DNA of 64,000 nt from Halorubrum lacusprofundi ATCC 49239. Lineage in GTDB: Archaea; Halobacteriota; Halobacteria; Halobacteriales; Haloferacaceae. Position 1 is the first letter of the stretch. Every line of letters starts with the position of its first letter. Location: NCBI RefSeq assembly GCF_000022205.1, contig NC_012028.1, positions 434,001 through 498,000 of the forward strand, read 5' to 3'. Below, in pieces: positions 35,821-45,000 of this stretch. The position numbers and the translations under genes were made by a program. The notes below the pieces were generated by a model, which searched no databases, was not told where the DNA came from, and saw only the letters and a program-made list of their open reading frames with translations.

Positions 35821-37803
35821 ATGAAAGAGTATCCAACGCGACGGCGGTTCCTTGCCGGATCGGTGGGGGCGATGTCGACACTCCCCGTCGGGACCGCGAG
35901 TGGAGACATCTGGGACGATGAAGATGAGATCTTGGGCGATGATGACGACGATGACGATATCGAGGAACCCGACTGGGACGACCTCTGGCGTGCGATTAAT
36001 CGAACAGAGACGTATCTTCGCCGGGAGTTGTCGGAGGACAACACGTGGTACGACGACGACCTGACACACTGGGATACGACGGTTCGGTTCGAGGGCGCCG
36101 CCGATCTCAGAACCACCGTCTACTACGCGCTGTTGACCGACCGGATCTGGGGGAACGAAGACGAACGCGACGACTGTCTCTCGTATCTGCTCGACCGGCG
36201 GTCGACCGACGGCGGCTGGGACGACACGGTAACCAACTTCGGGATGCTGCTGCTGTTCGACCGGATGGACGACCACGAATACGAGTCGGTGGTCGAAGAT
36301 ATCTTCCGGGAGATTGATGCGAAAAACCAGTCGCTGATGGCCTCGAAAGACGAGGCAGGCTTCACCGATAGGTTCCGAATGCGATTGCTGTATGCGGTGC
36401 TCTCCGATGACCACAGCTTCGACGAACTGTTCCCACGGGAGTTACCGATCCGGGCTGGTGATCTGATGGCGCTCACGTCGGCCTTCGACGGAGAGGCGGT
36501 TTCCGCGCAGGATCAGACGGCTCGGCCGAGCTACATCACCAGACAGTTAGCGTACTTCCTGCTCGGCGCGACCGCCTACGACCGGGAGCTCGACGAGGAC
36601 GAAACACAACTGGTCGAGGTCGCCGAGAACGTGCTCCTGAGCCGACGCCTGACGAACGGCGCGTGGAACACCGTTCCGACGACGCTCTTTGCGACGTTCG
36701 CACTTGTCGAACGGGGCTATTCATGGTTCGACGGCGAGGTTGGAACGCCCGTCCGCTGGATCGCCGACAACCGGCTGACCGACGAGGGACGCGTCGAGAG
36801 CTATCGACTCCCTGTCCGGGATACGACATTGGTACAGAAAGCGCTACTCGCCGCTGGCAGTTCGCCGGACGCCGAGTTCCTGCAGGAATCGGCCCAGTGG
36901 CTCTCCGAGGCGCGGACGCCACAGACGGTCGGTCGTGAGTTGGACCGCGAGCCAGCGCCGTTTCGACGCCACCACGGACACGGCTGGGGGTACATGCCGC
37001 ATGCGTTCTCTAACTGGGACGACACTGCGGTCGCACTCGGCTCGCTGTCGGCGCTCACCGATGGTGATCTCGACGAACAGATCGACTTCCTCCGTCGGGT
37101 ACAAAACCGCGACGGAAGCTGGTCGGCGTACACGACCGACTTCGCCCCCTTCCAGTCGACGGAGATCGCCGACGAGGCCCGCTTGACGATCGGCGACGAA
37201 CAGTATCAGCTCCGCTTCGGCTATATTCCCGCGCCAGACATCACTGGAAACGCCCTTTCGACACTCGGTATGCAGGGAGACACCGTCGACGACGATCGCC
37301 ACATCGACGACGCCGTCTCCTATCTGCGAGAGAATCGGGCGGACAACGGGCTGTGGCTCGGCGTCCGGGGGCAGGGCTACACCTACGGCACCGCCCGTGT
37401 GATGGAGGGGCTCCGAGCAGTCGACGTCGACATGGATGACGACTTCGTGACCGCTGCCCGCGGAACACTACTCAGCCGACAGAACGACGACGGTGGCTGG
37501 GGCGAACAGACTCGCTACGATCCGAGCCAGCCGGAATCGGGAAGCATCGAGTATCAACCGGGCGAGTCGACGCCGATACAGACCGGCTGGGCGCTGCAGG
37601 CCCTCCTTTATGGTGGCATCGGCCCCGATCGGGAGGCGGTCTGGGACGCCGTCGACTACCTGCTCGAAACACAGCAGTCCGACGGCTCGTGGGAGGTCGA
37701 TCCCGTGCTGTACACCTTCGGCGGCCCGGGGTACAGCACCGAAGCGATCACACAGGCCGCAGTCCTCAGAGCACTCGGTCTGTACGAGTCGACCATCGAC
37801 TAG
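35821..37803 (+). CDS. Tat-exported squalene-hopene-cyclase-like (prenyltransferase/squalene oxidase repeat) protein
   Basis: The start is ATG 35821, MKEYPTRRRFLAGSVGAMST, with a twin-arginine signal, giving 660 aa. Earlier in-frame starts lie inside the transporter gene. Repeats of the QW type occur: DRRSTDGGWDDT, QNRDGSWSAY, QNDDGGWGEQ and QQSDGSWEVD. A SNWDDTAVALGSL segment occupies the place of the D-x-D-D-T-A acid motif of squalene-hopene cyclases, with the first Asp replaced by Asn. The alpha-barrel repeat fold is clear, but cyclase activity is not. Export by Tat is odd for an enzyme acting on membrane isoprenoids, so it might bind or modify lipids outside the cell. An acidic stretch (EILGDDDDDDDIEEPDWDDL) follows the signal. 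Confidence 0.72.
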   Translation: MKEYPTRRRFLAGSVGAMSTLPVGTASGDIWDDEDEILGDDDDDDDIEEPDWDDLWRAINRTETYLRRELSEDNTWYDDDLTHWDTTVRFEGAADLRTTVYYALLTDRIWGNEDERDDCLSYLLDRRSTDGGWDDTVTNFGMLLLFDRMDDHEYESVVEDIFREIDAKNQSLMASKDEAGFTDRFRMRLLYAVLSDDHSFDELFPRELPIRAGDLMALTSAFDGEAVSAQDQTARPSYITRQLAYFLLGATAYDRELDEDETQLVEVAENVLLSRRLTNGAWNTVPTTLFATFALVERGYSWFDGEVGTPVRWIADNRLTDEGRVESYRLPVRDTTLVQKALLAAGSSPDAEFLQESAQWLSEARTPQTVGRELDREPAPFRRHHGHGWGYMPHAFSNWDDTAVALGSLSALTDGDLDEQIDFLRRVQNRDGSWSAYTTDFAPFQSTEIADEARLTIGDEQYQLRFGYIPAPDITGNALSTLGMQGDTVDDDRHIDDAVSYLRENRADNGLWLGVRGQGYTYGTARVMEGLRAVDVDMDDDFVTAARGTLLSRQNDDGGWGEQTRYDPSQPESGSIEYQPGESTPIQTGWALQALLYGGIGPDREAVWDAVDYLLETQQSDGSWEVDPVLYTFGGPGYSTEAITQAAVLRALGLYESTID

Positions 37804-37937
37804 ATGACCCGGACAATCGGCGTTTCCCACTGCTCTGATGCTGTCCTGCTGGCTAACGTTTATATTAGGTTCGGCGATCGAACATACACCGAGTTCTTCA
37901 AACACCGGTATATACTCCCGCAGCACGTTTTTCTGCT

Positions 37938-38201
37938 ATGTCTCGAAATTTGAAAAATACAGTCTGTCGTAGCCTAATTGATGAATTAATCGAGATGCCA
38001 CGTATCCGTCGTGTTCTCGGTCTAATCGAACTTCCTACGCCATCAACGGTCTGTAAGGCATTCAACCGGCTTGATATGGCCGTATGGCGCGTCTTATTGA
38101 CTCTCTCAGTTACACTACTTCCGACAGCCAGCGTTGTTGGGATTGATACATCAGGCATTCATAATCTCGATCGATCACTCTGGGTGATCAAGACAAAGTA
38201 A
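37938..38201 (+). pseudogene. IS5-family transposase N-terminal remnant
   Basis: MSRNLKNTVCRSLIDELIEM, then PRIRRVLGLIELPTPSTVCK and LLPTASVVGIDTSG, follows the N-terminal half of haloarchaeal IS5-family transposases (ending at the first catalytic Asp region, GIDTSG). After that the sequence degenerates to a stop at 38201, 18 bp before the IS6-family element. It is a remnant. Confidence 0.6.
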
Positions 38202-38219
38202 GAACAGAAGACATATACT

Positions 38220-38963
38220 GGCACTGTCTAGTTAAGCCAATTTGAGATGTGAGCAGTTCGTGGTTTGAGTTGTTGATGCTATCCCCAGAACTGCTCAGAG
38301 AGTCGTTAGACACGGCAAATCTTGAATGTTGGGAGCGAGAGCGGACGGCGACGCCCGTCAGGGCGTTCGCCGTCCGGCTCCACGCGACCGGTTGTTCGCT
38401 CAGAGAAACACAAGCAATTCTGCGATTATTCGGCGTCCAACGCTCTCACCAGGCGATCTTTCAGTGGGTACATCGAGTAGCTGACAGCGTTCCCGACCCG
38501 CCTGAGGCGCAGCCGAAGCGGGTCGCTGTAGACGAGACCGCTGTCAAAATTAATGGCGAGTGGTCTTGGTTGTATGCTGCAATAGACCTCGACACCAAGT
38601 TGATTTTAGGTGTCGATCTGTTCGGATCTCACGGTACCGATCCAGCTGCTGCGTTTCTGCATAGACTCTCTGAGAAACACGACCTCTCCGAGGCCGTGTT
38701 TCTCGTCGATGGCTTCGGCTATCAGACTGCCCTTGCTCGATTAGGACTCAGCGGTCGGCGTGATTATACAGACCGAAACCTGATCGAAAAATGGTTTCAA
38801 ACGCTCAAAATGAGGATCGACCGCTTCCATAATTCGTGGGTGGGCAGTCGGTCGAGCGTTCGTAGCTGGTGTTCGCAGTTTACACATTATTATAACCGCC
38901 AGCGACCGCATCAATCGCTAGATGATCGAACGCCAGCTGAGGAGGTCGCTAACTAGACAGTAC
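38220..38963 (+). mobile_element. IS6-family insertion sequence
   Basis: 744 bp with ends GGCACTGTCTAGTTA and, inverted, GGTACTGTCTAGTTA (one mismatch in 15). The 8-bp flanks CATATACT and GAAAATCC do not match, as expected after cointegrate resolution or adjacent deletion. It lies just after an IS5 remnant and 45 bp from the giant helicase stop. Confidence 0.85.
38249..38956 (+). CDS. IS6-family transposase
   Basis: 235 aa from a GTG start (MSSSWFELLMLSPELLRESL); a later ATG is possible. The DDE signature is seen as PKRVAVDETAVKINGEWSWL (D), AVFLVDGFGYQTALARLGLS (D) and RDYTDRNLIEKWFQTLKMRI (E), matching the IS6/ISH15-like group. The N-terminal helix-turn-helix is around SLRETQAILRLFGVQRSHQA. 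It appears intact. Confidence 0.9.
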   Translation: MSSSWFELLMLSPELLRESLDTANLECWERERTATPVRAFAVRLHATGCSLRETQAILRLFGVQRSHQAIFQWVHRVADSVPDPPEAQPKRVAVDETAVKINGEWSWLYAAIDLDTKLILGVDLFGSHGTDPAAAFLHRLSEKHDLSEAVFLVDGFGYQTALARLGLSGRRDYTDRNLIEKWFQTLKMRIDRFHNSWVGSRSSVRSWCSQFTHYYNRQRPHQSLDDRTPAEEVAN

Positions 38964-39007
38964 CGAAAATCCCTATTTATCTGTTGTTCGATAGTTCAAA
39001 CCAAGCG

Positions 39008-42000
39008 CTAGTATATTCGAGAGAGCAATTCTGCATCGATGTTCGCATCCGAGTGATGTGTTTGGTTCCCACTTGATGTCTGGCTCACAGCACCTCTATC
39101 TTCGAGCAGTTCGATTGCACCCTGAACCCGCTCTTCGATGCGTTTTCCACGGCGCTGGTAGCCAATAAGTCGACTCGTCTCTAGGACCAGATCATCTCTG
39201 GTCATTGTGCCGCCTTCTTTGAGCAGTATCGCCACAGCTTTCGCGATCTCTTCGGTCGGGATCTCACCAATGGTCCTAGTGGCTGATTCAGTATTTACTC
39301 TCACCCTAAACTCAAGGTCGTGACGGTTTGGCCACAGGAACCCGTCTCGCTCGTAGATCTTGTTTTGGCGTTTGAGTTCACTGACGCCACTCTTGAAGAT
39401 CCGTTGGATTTTCTTTCCGGCCCTCGATTGCGACCAAACATCAAGAAAGGTCTGCATGGCAGTTTTGTATTCAATCGGTCCGTTCTGTGTCACCGTATCC
39501 TCGATAGCATTCAGATTCGCGTTATTCTGTCCCCGTAGGTCCACCGAATATCGGTCGCTCCATTCCAGACTAGGTTCGACGTACTCTGCCAACCCCTCGT
39601 GATCAAACTTCGATTTGCTTGCGACAGCTTCTGGCTCGTGTTTGGGGACGTCTTCTGTCGTCGACTCCGATTTCCCGGCAACCAAGCTATCTATTTTCTC
39701 GGTGATTTGCTTGATCTGCTGTTCTCTGTTCGATGTCCAGTCTGGCGACCAAATTCGGTGGATCGTCCACCCCAGATCCTCCAGTACCATCTGTCGTGTC
39801 CGATCTCTATCTCTCGCCGTCTTCGAGGAGTGGTAGGCTGCCCCGTCGCACTCAATCCCGAGGACGAATTTGCCTGGCTGCTCTGGATGTTTGATCGCCA
39901 AGTCGATACTGTAGCTCGAACTCTGGACCTGTGAGACAACATCATGTCCTTCCGCTTCGAGTGCCTCATACACCGCCTCCTCAAACTGCGAATCGAAATC
40001 GAGTGTGGTCGTAACCTGATCGTTGCGTTGGAGTGCCTGCGTTCCTTTTTGGGCGTATTCGAGGTAGTTTTTGAAGTCCTGTGCGCCTGTACTGTTCGAT
40101 CCCGAGAGGTCGATATCACCCGGCTGCATCGAACACACGACCGTGATCTTCTCTTTGGCCCGAGTCACAGCAACGTTGAGACGTCGCTCACCACCACTTT
40201 TATTGAGTGGACCGAAGTTCGTCGATATCGTTCCATCTTCGGCAGGACCGTAGCCCACACTGAAGATCATCCGATCACGTTCGTCACCCTGCACCATCTC
40301 GAGATTCTTGATGAAGAACTCATCTAAGACGTCGTCTTGGCTCACGAAGGCATCCAAGACAGCGTTTTCTTCGCGTCGCTCTATAAGTGCATCTCGGATC
40401 GCTTGTTCCTGTGCACTACTGAAGGCGATGACACCGAGGCTCTTGTCGCTGTTATTCTCTGCGTGGTCTTCGATCAAATCAATCACTCGCTGTGCCTCGA
40501 TTTCGTTCTGTCTCGACCCACCGCGGTCGTACACACCGTCCTTAACATACTCGAAGTAGACACCGGTCTCCACGTCTGGGTCGTTTTCCGGGAACGTCCG
40601 GAGACTGTTGTTGTAGTAGTGGTGATTCGAGAATTGGATGAGTTCCTCAGTGCGGCTCCGGTAGTGCCAGCGAAGATTCTTTTCCGGTAGTACAGCCGCC
40701 GTTTCTTCGAGTATACTATCGAGGTCTTCTCGGACATCTCCAGTCGTTTCGACATCAGACTGGAAGAACGAGGTCGGTGGGAGTTGTTTTGTATCGCCTG
40801 CGATGATCGCCTGGTCTGCACGGATGAGGCTACTAATAGCATCTTGTGGAACGATCTGGGATGCCTCGTCGAACACCACGGCGTCGAACTCTATCGAATC
40901 CGATTTGAGATATTGGGCGACCGACAGCGGACTCATCATAAAGCACGGAGTCAACTGGGTTATGAGCGACCCCGCTTCGTCGAACAACTCACGGAGTGGT
41001 TTATGTCGACGCTGCTTTTCAGCTTCTCGGCGGAGGAGGACTTGTTCCGAGCTGGCTGCGTGTTGCAGATTCAACGTCGGCCGTTGGTTAGTGATTAAGT
41101 GTTGGACCTCGATCTTCGCGAGTTCTTGCTGTTCTTGATCTAAGCTGCGGAAGTCCTCTAGGTACCGTTCCATCTCGTCTGCGTTGAACGACCCGAGATC
41201 CGTGTGCTCGTAGACGCTGTTGAGCCATTTCGTATAGAACCGTTTTTCGAACGCTGAAACGAGGTGCTCACTACTGTAGTCGCCTCGGAGGAACTGGTCG
41301 ACATACTCCTCACAGATTGTCTCACGAACGGTATCCAACTGCGAGGCAAACTGAACACGCTGTTGGAGCTTCGAAACATCTTCTCGAAGCTCTCCAAGCA
41401 GTCCCGATAATTCAGACAGGAGGGCCTGATTGAGTGCTGTGCCATTCACAGTCATCTCTTCGACTGCCATGGCACCCTCGAAGAACTCAGCAGCCTCATC
41501 GTACTGGCTCAGTGCGTCGGTTGTCTGTTCTAGCAATGGGTCTACATTAGGGAGACTGTTATCGAGAAGTGCCTCAATCACCGGCTGTGTATCTACAGTA
41601 TCAAACGTATCGAGTGTTGCCACCCAGCTTTGTGCTTCAACGAGTCCCTCCCAATCAGTATCCCCACCCTCATACAGCGGACCAAGGCGCTGGATAATTC
41701 CTTGATACTCCTCTCTCCGGTCTTCGATTCGCTGTACTTCGGCCAGCTTTCGTGTATCTTCGAGCAACTGTTCATGATCGGGGCTGTAGCCGTCTTGGGT
41801 GTGGTTCGTTAGCTTTCGTTTGAGCGACCGGTACCCCGATTTGAGTATCTTCAGGAATCCGTAGCCTGCAAGTTCGTCGTTGAGCTCTGACCCATTCGCA
41901 GAGAAGAAGCTACGATGATAGTTCTCCGAGAGGTCTCCCATGAGTTCATCACGCTCCCCTTCGAGTTCTGCAAGTTCTTCAAACCGGCCTCCCTCTAGGG

Positions 42001-45000
42001 CAAAGGAGCCATCGAAGAACGCCTCTTGCCACGCAATATCTGGGCGATCAGAGAGGAGGCTTACCAATTGAGTGACTTCCCGGAACTCTGTAAGTGACTG
42101 TGGTTGCAGTCCGAGCTCTGCATCAAGGGTATCACTAACAGTTTGGAGGGTGTCGATTGCAGCCAACTGCTTGTTCAACGATTGGCGCATGGAATCACCA
42201 GTGTCCACACCCCACTGCCGGAGGGTCGTATGCCGCCACGGACTCGTCTCGTAGGCGTCGATCTGGGTATCGAACCGAGCGAGGGTTTCTAACTCGTCGA
42301 CCGCTGTATCGAGCGTCTCCTGTTTCACGCCCAACGGCTGTGTAATTCCAACATCAATTCGTGGTGACTTCGCGTGCTCACTTACAATTCCAAACGCTTG
42401 GTAAGCAGTCAGATTCCATCCATCCGGCGAGTAGAACAACTGTTGGCCGTATTGGTTGATCGTATCCCGTCGGTTTCGGAGCTTCTGAAGCTGTTTGGAT
42501 CGACCTTTGGCTGGCTTGATTTGTGAGGCCTTGAGTTCCTGTTCGAGACTCCCGAGGACCTCCACATTGGTGGCTTTCTCCCCGTGGACTTCGAGACAGA
42601 ACCGGGCGAGACCGACATTGTCGAGTCGATTTTTGACAACATCGAGTGCGGCTTGCTTTTCGCTGACGAATAAGACGCGCTCACCAGCAGCCAACTTCTC
42701 TGCAATGATATTCGAAATTGTCTGGCTCTTTCCGGTTCCCGGTGGGCCTTGTAGGACGAAGCTTTTGCCTCGTTTCGCAGCCTCGATGGCTTCCTGTTGA
42801 CTCGAATCTGCATCCAATACTTGGTATGTATCGATCGGGTCGACAACATCGTCCAGTTCTGTCGCTGTCGGCGTCGTAATGTCACCTTCCGCCTCCCGGA
42901 TAGGCTTCATATCACCGTTCAGCGCTTGAATGATTGGATCAGACTTAATTTGGGATCGATTGCGTTCGAGATCTGAGTATAGACTAAACTTCGTGAAGTC
43001 GAAGATCCCCAGCACGATGTCCTGTTGGATCGTCCATCGGTCGAATCCACGGAGGCTCTCGTAAACAGATGCGAAGGCAGCGTCTATCTCGTCGAGTGAC
43101 AGTGCGTCGTCAGCTGGGAGACTAATACCACGTTCGGCTGCGAGCTTTTTGCGTAAGGCGGGATTTATGCGGAGTCCATCGACTTTCGGTTTGATGACGT
43201 AATCGTGTCGTTCCCCGTCTGGGTTTGTCTTCTCTACAAGTTCGACGGCAGCAAGGAACAACGGTGATCGGTTTGCCTCATCACTATAGTCGACGCTATA
43301 CCATCGAAGCATCCCCAACGACAGATACAGTGACGCGACACCCCGCTCACGGAGATACTGTTTGTTATTGAGTCTAATATTGTGGAGTGAGTTGTCGGAT
43401 TCATCCGGCGTCCGGCTGGATAACAACTCTTTTGGCTCTATCTCAGGCCCTTCGTCTTGGTTCTGAGTCGAATCCTCGTCCGTTTCGTCCTTGTCCGGTT
43501 GTTTCCGAATATAGAGATCTTCGCCGTTTGCGAGTTGACTGGCGATCGCTATTGGGTCGGTCTCCTCGAATGGGAGAGATTTCGTCTTTGTAGGCTTGAA
43601 CGAGATGAGCTTGTTCCGACGAGTCAGATCAAGGAGTTGGGACTTCCATTCATCGATCTTCTTATCCAGTGGGCTCCCTGTCGAAGGCGAGTCTCCAACA
43701 CGTTGGTCTGAGTCTTGCTCGTCGTATTCGGTGATTAAGTCGACGTTCCGGTCCCAAAATATCGGTTGATCTGATTCAGGATCGGATGTAGAACCCCTGT
43801 CCGGTTCATCTGGTTCCTCGCCACCGTCGTCTCTAGCCGTCTCCGCACCTCCAGTACTCTCCTCAGAGTTCTGCGGTTCGTCTTCTTCATTTGACCCCGC
43901 TTCATCTGGTCCGTCAGTAGCAGGTGCTGGTTCTGCAGGGAACTCTTCGAGTAGCCTCACGGCGGCCACAAGTTCCTCTTCAGAATCCACGACGATTGGA
44001 AGCGCCATCTCGGTCTGTGGGGCGATTGGAAGATAGACCTCTTCTCCCGACTCAGTGATATGCTCTCGGATGAACACTTCGAAGTCGTCGACATCGCCGA
44101 GGCGTTCAGCTGGTACGCACTGGTAGTCGGTAACTTGATTTCCGTCACCGTAGGCCCGACGGTATTCTTCCATCTTGTGGGTGTTTCGAGAGCCCTGCTG
44201 TTGACCGTAGCTTGGAGCCTCATCCGTGAGTCCACTCCCGAAGACGACGTTTTGGACTTCGGTATACCATCTGTTCATCGGGTCATCATCGTCGACACGA
44301 TAGGAGGTTTGGTCGGACTCGATGAGCTCCTCGAGCAACGAGGCAAAGGTACGGAATAGGTCGTAGTACTCCGCGAGCGCATTCGCCTGCACACCATCTT
44401 CGACGACAATTCCGGTCGTTTCGTCTACTTGATCGACACCTGCTGCTTTTCGAGCCTCGAAAATCGAGTCGAAGTGTTTGTAGATAGTCGGTGAACTGAA
44501 GGGGCCGTGCTCGTTGATGTCAGTCGAAGTGGGAACTTTCCCAAGGTCAGCGGCAATCTCTTGGAGTACGTGAAGGACTTCCTCACGTGTGTAGCTCTGC
44601 TTGGATGTTCCACGCGGAGTGAGACCTGCTTTTCGAACCGCCTGTGTCCATGTATCGAAAGTATTCTCGTATTGATCAAGTGTATACGACCCTCTGTTCG
44701 TCATCTCGGCTCTCGTCGGCACTTGACCCAGTTCTTTGTTCAGCCGTCGAATTTCGTCGAGAAGGTCGTCCGAGGAGGGTTCTTGGGTCGACTTCTTTAT
44801 CGTTTCGATTAGAGTTTCGGCTTTATCGCTTGCCCAAACGAGGCCCTCTCCATCACGGAAATAGTATGCATTGAGTTCCGACCGCAGATATTCCTCGACC
44901 TCACGTTCGGACGAAAACGTCCACTGAACCTGAAGCGCAGAGAGATCTGTTGGCTGCTGATTTAGAAGATCCTCAATGCGTTTTTGTTTCGTTGCCGGGA

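Noticed and set aside
34416-36116. 566-aa minus-strand open frame opposite the RND transporter
   Set aside because: It mirrors a GC-rich coding frame, is rich in Arg and Ser-type shadow composition, and spans the transporter-cyclase gap. The plus-strand genes have clear membrane and repeat motifs.
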